The notes: a model not told the origin generated them from the sequence alone. A stretch of 64,000 nucleotides of DNA from Lantana camara (GCA_037501455.1 CM074855.1:36613001-36677000); one strand, 5' to 3'; shown: positions 11,274 through 22,663, counted from the stretch's first letter. Made by a program: numbers and translations.

Positions 11274-13161
11274 TCGTCATCTAGAATTTCCAGTGGTTCC
11301 CCACGCATGAGAAGCTCAACGTAATATAACGAATAGAGTCCACAATCGCCACTGCAAAAAAAAAAAAAAAAAAAAAAAAAAGAAATTAAATCAAAATATA
11401 ATAAAAAAATTTTAAGTTAGTAAATGTTGTATGTACCTTCGTTTATTTTTTGGACACGGAGCAAGTTCCAACTTCCACATGCGGTTAAGGCAGTTACCTA
11501 AATGCCTGATTTTTCCTGTGTGGGCCAACAGTTTGACAAAGTAGACACACAGATGGTTCAAAGCAATTTGGTAATTCCTTAAGTCAAGTGTTCCACCACC
11601 ACCGTTGTAAACTTTGGTGACTTCCTCTTTAGGTAAAATCTCAACGGCCACCCAATGGGAATTTCCTACGTTGACTACGCCATAAAATTTATTTTCTCCT
11701 TCCCATGCCCGGCCATGTAAAAATGGAAAAAAACCAGTTGTATACCCCAGAACATCATCCCGCCACTTGGTTGGATCATTCCAGATACGTTTCATCACAT
11801 CCCATGAATACGAGACAGTCTCGAGGTCGACAGGTTCAGGCACTCTTGTCGTCACAGTCTTCACACCCCTGCCACTCTTGGCACCAAGCCTACCGCCGAC
11901 TTTGTCACCCCTCGGAGCTTTGGCAGCAGTATCTGGCCTATTGGTAACTATGATATTGCCATCTTCACCAATAGCCATTGAATCTTCCTCTCTAATGAGC
12001 CCCTTAATAATTGATTTTAAGATATTGGAAGAAAGTCTCATCAAGGACCAGACAATCCTGAGCATATTGATCTGGGTATGTGTTTTGCTTAAGCCTTAGA
12101 TTGGCCAAACATTCTTGCAAATGCTACAACGAAGTGAACCAAATTAAAAACCGTAAAACTCAAAGAGCGAGAATAAAACAAGGATCATACATGTATTGAC
12201 TAACATTAACTAACTAACTAGTTTACCTCGGATTGTAACCATTCCCTATCTGTGAGGAGGACTTCGAAGAATTTCTTGTCGAAATCCTGACTTTGTCCAG
12301 GAACTCGGTCTTTCGGCTTAGCACTGAACACCCAGTTGTATAAGCAGCTGGAACTTGATTTCTCCTCTTTTTTGGATAACCATCTGTTGAGAGAGAGAGA
12401 GAGATGCTTGTGGAAGTTTCTTCGGTTTCTGGACAAGTTGGTTGGGGTTGAGCCGTTAAAGAGGGTGTTGCTTTTTTAGCCTTGGCTCTAGCTCTTGCTC
12501 TAGCTGTGTAAATCCTTTTAAATTGCTGAGTATACAGCGACAGGAGGTATGTGGGCCTTCTTTTATTTCTCTTTGGTCTTTGACATTTAGTCCCTTCAAC
12601 CTCCTGCACCAATACACTACCGCCTGCGTGGTCTTGTTTTTCCTTCTCCAAATGCAACAATATTTTCTCAACAGTTACCTTCAACGATTCATAATTAGCT
12701 CCCGTTTTCTGGATACACTGTTAAATTTCAGAAGGTAATTGAAATGCAGTAGCTGGTGCAGGTGATGGTGCTGTGGCAGGTGATGTAGCATTTGTGGGTG
12801 ATGTGGCAGGTGATATGGCATTTCAGGGTGCTGTGGCCGGTGATGTGGCAGTTGCGGGAGCTGTGCCAGGTGTTGTGGCAGTTGCGGGTGTGGCTTCCCA
12901 ATCAAATTCTGCGGCGGGTGGTGCTGTCGTTGGATGTGATGGTGAGGGGAACTAATCAATGTTAGAATCCCTGAGATTATCATCTTCTTGGACTGGAGGG
13001 GCATTTGTTCGCGGGGGCAATTCATCGCCAATGATCAAAAGGGTGCACCCTTTTAAACATTGATGTAGATAATCAATGGGTTCATCCTCAGCTTCTAAAA
13101 TTGTTTGTTCAGAAAGGTCTCTGATATAACTCATTTTCTTTTCACTGTTGGAGGGAAACAA
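11274..13161 (-). pseudogene. Ulp1-like (C48) cysteine protease gene carried by a MULE, 3' truncated and frameshifted
   Basis: Minus-strand exons can be followed. 12684-12228 includes a basic region and ends FFEVLLTDREWLQSE at donor CCGAG^GTAAAC (exon end 12227). The intron is 12226-12124, and the next exon begins HLQECLANL at 12123. A frame change near 12000 leads to a protease segment with HWVAVEI and VYNGGG. A second intron (11436-11352; GTACAT...TTTTGCAG) joins NKR to SGDCGLYSLYYVELL, bringing in the catalytic Cys of the GDCG box. His and Cys of the C48 triad are present; the position usually Asp reads Asn. The last exon is cut at 11274 by the F LTR. Plant MULEs of the Kaonashi type carry such proteases. 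Likely dead here. Confidence 0.8.
12735..12900 (-). repeat. Short tandem repeat inside the Ulp1-like gene (Ala/Pro/Thr-rich linker)
   Basis: On the plus strand a GATGTGGCAGGT-like unit of about 12-15 bp is repeated imperfectly. In one minus-strand frame it reads as an ATPATA-type low-complexity linker with one stop, in others as His/Pro-rich. It probably encodes a disordered linker, and it explains the repeat-rich small open frames on both strands. Confidence 0.6.
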
Positions 13162-13499
13162 AAATGGACGTAGCTGACCCTGTTACATCAAAAAATAATA
13201 GACGTTAAAGATATTCAGTGATCCATTCCTTTTAAAAAATTAACAAGAAACGTCTTTACTGAATGATCCATGCCAAAGCAAATAATATAAATTTTGTTCA
13301 AACCTTAGGTCCATGGTTATTATCTTTTGTCGTAGTTCTTCAATATCAATTGGGATCCCTCTCGTGTGCAATCATCTGACCATCCTGGGGAGTGGCAGTT
13401 TGGACATATAGGAATCTTCAGGTACTAGGCCGCCACCATAACTTGCTATCATTGGGCACATTTCTTAAGCCCACGCCTATAAGTCACAAACAGCAAAAG
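13162..13499 (-). pseudogene. Possible upstream exon remnant of the Ulp1-like gene
   Basis: Between 13162 and 13300 I see only AT-rich intron-like sequence. Around 13370-13465 the minus strand reads MCPMIASYGGGLVPEDSYM followed by SKLPLPRMVR and a TGA. It has no recognisable domain but lies in the right direction to be an exon of the same gene. Low certainty. Confidence 0.35.
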
Positions 13500-13778
13500 A
13501 GTTGTATTATACAATTTATTGAGCTGAAGAATCGAGTACGCGATTCATTAAATCGCGTGAGCGATTAATTAATGGGATCAGTGTATAATCTGGTTATGCC
13601 CAAATTCAAGTTCCAAGACGTGGCCATGACCAATACCCTTAGGGAACTTGAATCAAATTTGTAATGAGATCAGTGTATAATCTGGTTATGCCCAAGTGTT
13701 GGGATTCTATCAAACATAATGTTTTGTACATGGTAACAAAGTTGTTGTGTGGGTTTATGACTTAAGGTTGCAATAGAT
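13500..13778 (+). repeat. Tandem repeat, monomer about 338 bp (left part of the array)
   Basis: One monomer, split from 15678-16908 by the solo LTR. Marker phrases such as AAGTTCCAAGACGTGG, GGGATCAGTGTATAATC and GGTTGCAATAGATTATACC recur. Removing the LTR and one TAGAT restores the spacing (336 bp to the next marker). Each monomer has a GAATCGC...GCGATTC-like inverted pair. Confidence 0.85.
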
Positions 13779-15677
13779 TGTTAGGAATAGTGCCCTGAAA
13801 GCCGATGTAATAGTCTGCTTTAGTACTTTCCTTTTGTAAATTACAGACAATCTCTGAATAATACGAATTGAGGCAACACTTCTTTATATGCTCTTGTTTG
13901 ATTGTGTGTTTCCTTTTGACTGCACATGTATAAGAACTCCCCTAATCAATATGACTTATAGGACTCAACCATTTAGGTGAAGTGGTTAATGAGACGAGCC
14001 CTATATCACATAAGTCATGATTAGAAATCACTCCAAGCCGATGAGTCCAAAAGACAGTGGGAGTGTCAACCTGACTCGTTCGAGGCTTGCTCGTGTGATC
14101 ACGCCCTTAAGAAGGACCACCTTGTTTCATGGGGTGCAAAGTGTATAGTTGATACGTGCGTCATACATGGGGGTGCTTACTTATTCTAAGTAGGTACACT
14201 GAGATGTCCCGTGTGAGAAGATTCCTAAATGGGAAAGGAAGTTTCTATATCTGGAAATAGAAACTTCCAGATTTGGAAATATCTCACGAGTCATTGATGT
14301 GATTAAGTGATCCTTAAACTTGAGGTTCCATTGATACTTTATGAGCTAACTTTGTAGTCTTAGGTGTAAGCTTTAAAGGGTGTCGCCTTAGACAACTGAT
14401 TCGAGGTTTATGCCGGGGCTGCACAAGTGGCACATGAAAGTATATGAGAATCAATAAAGGACCTACACTTGCATTAGCAAGAAGATGATCTCTTATTGTG
14501 TAAGTCATTCATATTCCATCTAGGAGTCCTTGGCCAAGGCAATGGATCAAGACATCAAGAAAAGAGTTTCTTGGATTTAGATCAAATGGATATGAAATGC
14601 ACTTAGCATTAAGATTAAGATTATTAGGGTTCTAATTATTCCCTTGCCCTAGATCTTGATTGAGAGATGGGACGTAGGAGGATTGTATCTCATATATGCC
14701 AATAACTTAAAGGTTCTGTTGAATCGAGACATTCTTATTCAGCTAGGGGTCAAACACCTGTTGCTAGACTATGGTCGTTTGATCTGTGGACTAATTTATT
14801 AATTAGAGAATTAATTAATTATGGTCACTGCTAATTGAATTAAGAACCTAGAGGGTCACACACAACAACCCGGTTACGTGGGTTAAGGCTTGAATCGATT
14901 AAACGATTTGATCGAACCATTAAGAGAATGGTGGGGCCCACACGTGTGGAATACGTGGATGACACGTATCCTTGCGTGTAGTCACGTGTTTATATGTATA
15001 TATATTAAATAATTAATGTGTTAATTATTTAATGGACTTTGATTTAATTTTCAATTAATATTAAAGTTCTAATTTGGAGAAATAAAGTCTAATAAATAAT
15101 TAATTATTAGTCTTCAAGTTATTTATTATTTAATAAATAAAGTAAAATAAAATATCTAAGAGAGTTAGATATTATTCTTGCCCAACAAGTTGGTCAAAAG
15201 GTGGACTTTTGGTCAAAGTAAGAGACGTAGTCTCCAAGCAAGAAATCCCTTTCCAACAGAGTTTGGAATTCCTTGTCCAACATTGAGTGGGGTTCGAACC
15301 CTAGCCTCAAAATTAGAGGGGTTCGAACCCCATAGGGAGATGATACACAATTCTCCTTCTCCATAATTATACACTAAACCCTAGAGCCTAAACACCGAAT
15401 ATAAAACTAGCATCTTCCCTATTGGGATCGTGGTCGCGGTTGGTGGACTGTTTCTCTAGAGGGCTACTATCGTGAAGTCTTGAAAGATTCGAAGGAGCTT
15501 TTGGGGATCAAACAGCGAGAAGAGCGTTCTTGGGCGGCTAGAACGTGTCAAGAAAGCTTCTAATTAAGTGAGTTTCTTGATCTCTACGAATTTGGGAATA
15601 GGAATTGCAAGATTCGATCCTTGCTTAGTTGGGAAATTTTTTTATTTCCACTGCGTTTCTGTCTCGTTTTCCCAACA
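13779..15677 (+). mobile_element. Solo LTR, family G, 1899 bp
   Basis: Begins TGTTAGGAATAGTGCCC and ends CCCAACA, matching the LTR of element G (61715-63661) along its length with scattered changes. It is flanked by TAGAT at 13774-13778 and 15678-15682. With no internal sequence and an intact target-site duplication it is a solo LTR left by LTR-LTR recombination. It holds CACGTG-type palindromes at 14939-14990 next to an alternating TA run. Small open frames inside it look accidental. Confidence 0.93.
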
Positions 15678-16908
15678 TAGATTATACCCCACGGCTCAAA
15701 ATCACAATGTGGGCTCATATTATACCCAAAAAATAAGCTAGGGCACTAAGAAAATTATTTAAAAAAAAAAATTCAATTTAGCTGAAGAATCGCTTGAGCG
15801 ATTCCTTAAATCGAGTGCACGATTCAGTAGGTTTTGTGCCCAAATTTAAGTTCCAAGACGTGGGCCATGGCCAATACCCTTAGGGAACTTGAATCAAATT
15901 TGTAATGGGATCAGTGTATAATCTGGTTATGCACAAGTGTTGGGATTCTATCAAACACAATGTTTTGTACATGGTAACAAAGTTATTGTGTGGGTTTATG
16001 ACTTAAGGTTGCAATAATTATACCCCACGGGTCAAAATCACAATGTGGGCTCATATTATACCCAAAAAACAAGATAGGGCACTAAGAAAATTATTTAAAA
16101 AAATAAATAATTAGATTTAGCAGAAGAATCGCTTGAGCGATTCGTTAAATCGAGTGAGCGATTCAGTAGGTTTTGTGCCCAAATTCAAGTTCCAAGATGT
16201 GGGCCATGGCCAATACCCTTAGGGAACTTGAATCAAAATTGTAATGGGATCAGTGTATAATCTGGTTATGTCAAAGTTTTGGGATTCTATCAAACACAAT
16301 ATTTTGTACATGGTAACAAAGTTGTTGTTAAGGTTTATGACTTAAGGTTGCAATAGATTATACCCCACGGCTCAAAATCACAATGTGGAACTACATTATA
16401 CCCAACAAACAAGCAAGGTGATTAAGAAAATTATTTAAAAAATAAATAATTCAATTTAGCTGAATAATCGCGTGAGCGATTCCTTAAATCAAGAGCGCGA
16501 TTTAGTAGGTTTTGTGCCCAAATTCAATTCCAAGACATGTGTCGTGGCCAATACCCTTAGGGAACTTGGATCAAATTTATATCTGGTTTTGCCCAAGTGT
16601 TGCGATTCTATCAAACACAATGTTTTGTACATAGTAACAAAGATGTTGTTAAGGTTTGTGTGGGTTTATGACTTAAGGTTGCAAAAGATTATACCCCACT
16701 GCGCAAAATCACAATGTGGAACCATATTATACCCAACAAACAAGCAAGGTGTTTAAGAAAATTATTTTAAAAATTAAATAATTCGGTTTAGCTGAATAAT
16801 CGCGTGAGCGATTCCTTAAATCGAGTGTGCGATTTAGTAGGGTTTGTGCCCAAATTCAAGTTCCAAGAAGTGTGGGTTTATAACACAAATACAAATCATT
16901 AAGACAAG
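15678..16908 (+). repeat. Tandem repeat, monomer about 338 bp (right part of the array)
   Basis: About four monomers. The marker AAGTTCCAAG occurs at 15848 and 16187, in altered form at about 16526, and at 16858 (steps 339, about 339, about 332). Each monomer carries an inverted pair such as GAATCGCTTGAGCGATTC. A diverged copy lies at 27000-27090 beyond the GRF gene, so the array and the short repeat at 26650-27010 belong to the same MULE interior. Confidence 0.88.
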
Positions 16909-16961
16909 TTACATTATGGATTTCCAAATACAAATCAACAAAATTACTGTTAAAAGACACA
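16909..16961 (-). pseudogene. Separated C-terminal end of the GRF zinc-finger gene
   Basis: Minus-strand continuation of the reading frame at 25823-25532 once element B and one TATTG are removed. It adds CLLTVILLICIWKSIM and a TAA at 16911-16909. The added residues are strongly hydrophobic and, with LYKLIIVN before them, form a likely C-terminal membrane segment. Confidence 0.75.
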
Positions 16962-16966
16962 TATTG

Positions 16967-19794
16967 TGTAACGCCCCGGTTTTTTCATTCATGCATTATG
17001 TGTTATTGTTATAACTTTCATATCATGATATTCATTTTAATTTCATTTCAATGCATTTCCTATTATATGCATAATTTATACTTTTCATCTTATAACATAT
17101 TTTCACTTACATGTATATATATGTATATATATATATGTACCTATTTATATATTTAAACTTATTTTATGAGATTGTTATTTTTTCTAATCTCATTCACTCA
17201 TGCAATTAATTATCAACATGCATTATATACATATATACATTCATGTATTCATGTTACCCTAATACACTCACACATTCATTATATATGTATATAATAATAA
17301 GAGCACTAAAGATTTATATACATATAATATACATAATATCTCCACTTTATTACTTTATACATATATACATTATATCTATAATTATATTACATATATTACA
17401 TACATTCATCTCTCCCACATTTCATTCCATCAAAATAACTCCCACACACACACATACCAAAAACCGATCAAAACACCAAGGAAGGAGGAAGAGGGATTTC
17501 ATCATTTTCCAAGCTAGAATTCAAGGAAGATAATTGCATAAGTGGAAGCATGAATACATGAATGTATATATGTATATAATGCATGTTGAACTCATCTCGT
17601 CCTTTCATCCATTTCTTCTTCCATCTTGAGGTATAGGGAGAATTTGATTGAATCTCTTGATGTGTGATTGAGTAGGGTTTGGTGATAATGATAAGAATTC
17701 CTTGGTTATATATGACTAGAAGCATGATCTTGATCATTTAGCTTGCCAACTTGCATGAATTCTTGAAGAAATGGGAAGTTGATTTCATGAAATACTTTGG
17801 GATTTGGAATGATAATTCTTGATGATTTGATGTATGTTTCCTTGGATTATATGATGTTTAATTGATATATATGAGTTATATGCATGATATATGATTATTT
17901 GGAGCATTTTGGTTGAGTTTGCTTTGGGTTTTCATCCCTTTTCTTCCTTCCTCGAAGCTTCCCCTGTTTTGCCCCTTTTTCCACCTCTGGAACAGTACCC
18001 GGCCGGGTACTTTTTGTGCATAAAAAGTACCCGGGCGGGTAGTTTTCCCCCGTAAGCTTCTGTACTGCTTACCCGGTCGGGGAACTTTTCCCTTGAATTT
18101 TACCCGGCCTGGTACTCCCTCATCCGAACTCCAAATGACCTGATTTTTGATTCGTTGGAAATCTATTGAAGTCTAGAACAATCTCCAAATGGAATCACCT
18201 CAATATCTTTTCCCATTTGTGAGATATTATCAATTCTTTTTGGTGTCGCTGCTTTCCCGACAAACTGCACTCGCCTAACTTCAAGCTTACGCCGTTTTCT
18301 CCTCGCTTTGAACTAGAAAATGACCCATATACCATTTTAAAGCTCTACTTGTATAGTTTCATTCCCAATAAGAAAAACTTAATTCCAAATTCTATATCTC
18401 AAGATATTCCAGTTTTCCCTCAGCATGTACATTTCCAAAAATTGTCGGTTTTGGCCAAACTTCACCAAAACCCTTCTTATCGCATTCTTTTCACTTCCTT
18501 GGCTCCACTATGTGACTTATATGATAAATATACTTGATTAATTGATAAGTATTCTCCTAATTGACATTCCTTGATTGTTATTGCATTATATATTGATCCA
18601 TGACTTTGTCGTTCGTCTTAAATGGTTTATACGAGTCGAGTCTCACGTACACGTGTCCTTGTTATACAGATCTCATTCCCGGTGAAGAGGAGCACGATCC
18701 TTAGGGTGTTTCCTTGCTTCTTTTGGTTGGTAAAGTAAAGGTGAGGTTTAATTTCTAGATACATAGAACCTTTACAACCCTATGTGATCTTTCGGCCAAA
18801 ATGTATCTATATATCTATAATTTTCCAAAACCTTATTAATTTTCAAATAATTTACCGAATTGAAACGATTGATTGATTGATTTGGCGAGTAAAGAATGTT
18901 CACGTTGGGCCCCGAGGGTAGTGTATTGAGCCAACCGAAGAAGCAAGGGCTGACGGGTAACTCTTGCACTATCCTCACTAATTTTGGGATCACCTCTGAA
19001 TCCACCAGGAGGTTTGGTGGAGGAAGAAATCCCGTACGAGGGAGTCATGTTCCTGACGTACACCATGCATGGATGGTTGGGTCTTGCAAGCCCACCATCA
19101 CCCGGAGGAAGAAGGAGTTCATGAAACTGTTAATTGTGCACTGTAATTACTTGCATGATAACCTAATAAATTGAAACACTCATGATTGTACACTTATGGA
19201 GAAAGGTTGGAGAATTGCCCTCACTCGCCGGGCCACGGATTGAATTGATAATGATTGAATTATTAAATTGATTAGTTGTAATCTCGGGCGAGAATTACTT
19301 TAATATTTGAACTTATATTGCTTCTTTTATGAAAACTTACCCGAGATTATAGCCCCTCACTCAGTCTTTCATAGACTGACACCTCACATTTTCAGTTTTG
19401 CAGGTAGAGTGCTTGGCGGGGTCGAGTCAGGTGTTTACCTTTGAGTCTAGCATTTCATTTCATGTATGGATTTTGGAGTATCATGTTAGTGGTTTTTGGA
19501 TATTTATACATGTGTGATGTATAGGAGATGATAATGTATTGATAAGTGTTGGTACCTACTACTATATATATACTTTTGATGTAAATATGGTACCTATATG
19601 TATTGATATAATGCTTCCGTTTTTAATTTATCATGTTTTGGTTTGATTGTGTTGGTGTTAGTCCCGCCTAGCTAGATTGTTTCTTGCTTTGTCACCCGTT
19701 CGCTATAGTCTTGGTTCATGTACGGATTATCCATTTCGTATGTGGACTGAGCTATAGTGCGGGGGTGTGGCATCTCGGCGTTCCGGGTGCTACA
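16967..19794 (+). repeat. 5' LTR of element B (2828 bp)
   Basis: Contains the palindrome cluster 17995-18116, the GGGCCCCGAGGGTAGT core at 18908, the start-site hairpin AGTCT...AGACT (19363-19377), and an imperfect GCTTGGCGGG paired with CCCGCCTAGC at 19663-19672. About 36 bp present in the 3' LTR (25056-25090, including the TATA-like TTATATTTATTTAAA) are missing before the hairpin. Small open frames here, including one duplicated in the other LTR, look accidental. Confidence 0.93.
17995..18116 (+). repeat. GC-rich palindrome cluster in LTR B (GTACCCGGCCGGGTAC type)
   Basis: GTACCCGGCCGGGTAC at 17995-18010, GTACCCGGGCGGGTA at 18027-18041, then ACCCGGTCGGGGA and ACCCGGCCTGGTAC variants. The first two are also linked by a larger inverted repeat (GGGTACTTTTT ... 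AAAAAGTACCC, 18006-18033). The 3' LTR (23730-23818) has lost the first unit. Confidence 0.8.
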
Positions 19795-19801
19795 TCTTAG
19801 G

Positions 19802-19813
19802 TGGTATCAGAGC
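19802..19813 (+). other. Primer binding site (tRNA-iMet) of element B
   Basis: TGGTATCAGAGC, seven bases after the LTR end; exact match to the common plant tRNA-iMet primer site. Confidence 0.92.
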
Positions 19814-21605
19814 CCGGTTGCAAAACCGCGGTTCTAGCGTCGTGTCGTGTCAAGTCTAGGTCGAACGGCATAGGATTAATTGAAAATTTACGAGTCTTGC
19901 ATCTTATTTGGAACTACTTGAAATTATTTGGAATTACATCAACTTACCTGAACATCTTTGAACTACTTGATGACTAGTGCATGACATTGATTCCTGTTAC
20001 TAATTGTTGATTAGTTGACCCTCTATGGTTTGGAAATTTATATGTTCAACGTGTTTATTTTAACTTTTGCAGAATTTATATGTCAACGTGTTTTATCTTA
20101 AATTTAGTTGAATTAACTATTGCATTTTGCATTGAATATGTGTTTAAATGCTAATTATGTGACATGAGCATGCACTAACCGCATGCATTTAACTTTGAAT
20201 TGATTTCTGACTTATAGGCTATAAAGATAATATCAAACCACGGCTAATTTCTATGATAATATCAATCTACCGCAAGTTCCTCTCTCTAGCTTTGGAGTTG
20301 TGAGGAATTCACCGAGGAATTTCATACAAGAATTCAAGAGCCATGGCCTTCTTTATTCGGGTTATAATTTAAGTGACAAGATCCGGGAGAGAAGAAGAAT
20401 TGTGGGAATAGTTCACAAGCTTTAGGAAGTAGAGGATAAAAGAGAAAAGTTTACAAACTATGGTAGCAATGGTGAACCCTCCCTACGATGGAAGGAACCT
20501 TCATTCATGAGAAAGGTGAACAAAGTTTCGAAGATGCTTAGGTTGAGGGTTCTAACACCAAGAAGTGATGTTTATAATTTGCAAAATAAACACGTGAGAA
20601 TATATTATTAAAGAAGTTGGTTAACCGGGGACAAGAGGTTCATTTAACGCAAGAGAGAGAAGAATAGAACATGGAGGTTACCAATATAGCTCTACAGAGA
20701 ATCGAGATACTTTGGATTTTGGGTAAAGAAAGAAGTCGGATACGTGGAACTTAAAGAGAATGATAGAGATAGTGGTTTCAAGTTCATGAAAAGTCAGAAT
20801 ACTCATGATTCCATCTTCGGTTAGATTGATTTGATTTTTTTAGATCCAAGATAAATTACTATGTGGAGAGGTTAAATAGGGAGATATGGAGCAACAAATG
20901 GAAACGGTGAAAGAAGGTAATGATCTTTTAGAGGGAAACTATATGATTAAGTGTAAGCAATTAGAGGGTGAGTTCGCTCGACCATTTAAACTTATACAAA
21001 TTCAACTAAGAACTTCAATTGAGGTGATGGCTAGGGGAGGATTCCGGATAACCATTAGAGGTTATTCTTTGGAAGAAGGCAAGGTATCAATCACATGAAA
21101 GTAAAAAGTGATAAGCTCAAGAATCATATTTTCGACTATAAAATTATGCGGGGTGATACAAGGAAACTTTGATCAAGAAGATGGTTAAGGTGAAGGTTGG
21201 GGCAACACTTAGAAATCAATACTTTGAAAGGAATACTTGGGGAAGGAATCGAGTTCAAGAAATTTCAAGTCTCGAGTGATAGAGATGCACAAGTTGATAT
21301 CAGGGAATTCTAAAGATTTAGAAGACCGTGGGTAACAAGAAATAACCAACAAAATCGAGGCAAGCTCGAAATTCAACAAAACAAGAAACAAATGTCAAGT
21401 TAAAAGATGCAACTACTGTGACAGATCCAACGCATACTTGAGCACGTGCATCATACGCTACTCTAAATCGTTTAAATTCCTTTATTTATATGCGCATTTC
21501 TAATTGAGTTTAATTGTTCCAATGTGTGGAATTTTATTAGTTACAAGTGTGTTACGTGTATGGACATATTAATTCAACATGCATATTCAGTGCCTTAATT
21601 ATAGG
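19814..21605 (+). other. Long non-coding leader of element B
   Basis: No credible coding sequence. Landmarks shared with C and F: GAGCATGCACTAACCGCATGC near 20165, TTATAGGCTATAAAG at 20214, a CAAGAATTCAAGAG block near 20330, AAGACCGTGGG near 21320, and GAGCACGTGCATCAT at about 21438. A second block ending TTATAG directly precedes the gag ATG. The two TATAG-ended blocks look like a duplicated pre-gag leader. Confidence 0.7.
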
Positions 21606-22373
21606 ATGCCTCGAGGTCACCGTCATTGTGATCGTCCTCCTAGGGTTCCCCCACATCTGCGCCATCCGGTTCAACCTCAAGATTTTTTCGATTCCTTGGT
21701 TCGTCTTGTGGATCAGAGGATAAGAGAATATGTCCCTATAGCGACACCACAACCGGCTCAAATTTCTATTATATTTAAGGAGTTTCAGAATCAACAAAAT
21801 CCAAAGATCTCTGATGGAAGTGATATACAAACCGGGCCATGGTTCAAGAAAGGTAAAAGAGTTTGGGAACTTATCCCGCGTGACTCTCAAGAGAAGGTTC
21901 AAGGTATCCCTCATTTGATGGCAAGAAGGCCTAATTCTCAACCCGGACAGGCTTCGGGTTCAAAATTAGGACAAAATTTTAATAAAGGAAAGCGGCCTAT
22001 TTCTCATCATACACCCTTACCTCAAGAAGGGTCTCAAAAGAAGAAAAAGAATCGATCATTTGGATCGGGTTCGGGAGTTTCACATATTTCATCTTCGGGA
22101 AAGCTTCTTCGCACCTATTGCGGATGCGATACACATACTTACGACGGTTGCAGATGGCGTTCGGGCTTATATTTACGATGTGGAAGTGATGCGCATCAAG
22201 TGGACACGTGTCCGAAGCGGCGAGAGTTAGCTGTCGGGGGACAGAGGCCACTTGTTCAGGCTCGTGCATATGCTCTGGAGAGAGAGGTGCAAAATGTGGA
22301 TGTCTATCCGAACGTGGTAGCCGAAGGTATCAACTATATTCATGGCATAATCAACGGTGAACGGTACACCTAA
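21606..22373 (+). CDS. gag: Shortened Gag of element B, capsid core deleted (256 aa)
   Basis: The frame opens at ATG 21606 after TTATAGG and stays open to 22373. The start (MPRGHRHCDRPPR) and an ISIIFKEFQNQQNPKISDG segment resemble the Gag N-terminus of element A. After a few residues the frame passes to a basic Ser/Gly/Lys-rich stretch and a zinc-knuckle region: a degenerate CDTHTYDGC, then LYLRCGSDAHQVDTCPKR, in which the first knuckle Cys reads Leu. The large capsid domain of full Gag is missing. The C-terminus (QARAYALEREV...VDVYPNVVAEG) matches the region just before protease in A and then stops. The absence of stops in 768 nt of an otherwise non-coding element may mean the short Gag was functional, or that the deletion is recent. 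Confidence 0.7.
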   Translation: MPRGHRHCDRPPRVPPHLRHPVQPQDFFDSLVRLVDQRIREYVPIATPQPAQISIIFKEFQNQQNPKISDGSDIQTGPWFKKGKRVWELIPRDSQEKVQGIPHLMARRPNSQPGQASGSKLGQNFNKGKRPISHHTPLPQEGSQKKKKNRSFGSGSGVSHISSSGKLLRTYCGCDTHTYDGCRWRSGLYLRCGSDAHQVDTCPKRRELAVGGQRPLVQARAYALEREVQNVDVYPNVVAEGINYIHGIINGERYT

Positions 22374-22550
22374 CCATGCATATCACGTGCATCATGGATT
22401 TTATTGTTGTTATATTTACTTTCTTGTTAGAGGTAACTTGGTTATATATGAGTGAGGAGTATGTGATTAACGTGATGCTACTTGCCTTATGTGACATATA
22501 CGTGAATGTTTCTACAATTTGCTTTCTTGAATCGTTGTTTTTGCGTGTGT
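22374..22550 (+). other. Element B 3' non-coding stretch
   Basis: No gene. Contains GGTACACCTAACCATGCATATCACGTGCATCATGG-like sequence (about 22366-22400), a second copy of the GCACGTGCATCAT box, then AT-rich sequence up to the hairpin array. Confidence 0.5.
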
Positions 22551-22625
22551 GAGAGACGGGGTTCTCTCATTTCTTGTTGGAGAGACGGGGTGCTCTCATT
22601 TCGTGGTAGGGAGACGGGGCTCTCA
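22551..22625 (+). repeat. Hairpin array of element B (three GAGAGACGGGG units)
   Basis: Three units: GAGAGACGGGGTTCTCTC, GAGAGACGGGGTGCTCTC and GAGACGGGGCTCTC, spaced about 29 bp apart. Each has a short GA-rich arm, a CGGGG-containing loop and a complementary CT-rich arm. Related arrays lie in F and C, always shortly before the polypurine tract. Confidence 0.85.
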
Positions 22626-22663
22626 CATTACTTGTCTTGTGCATCATTTTTAAACTCGACAGT

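Noticed and set aside
11355..11381. Poly(A) run as a retroposon tail
   Set aside because: On the coding (minus) strand it is the poly(T) pyrimidine tract just before the GCAG splice acceptor of the Ulp1-like gene.
12773..12955. Ala/Gly/Val-rich plus-strand frame
   Set aside because: Antisense reading of the short tandem repeat in the Ulp1-like gene.
17243..17533. Open frame rich in Ile/Tyr/His in LTR B, repeated at 22975
   Set aside because: Encoded by AT-rich low-complexity LTR sequence (ATATAC and CACACA runs); present twice because of the LTR pair.
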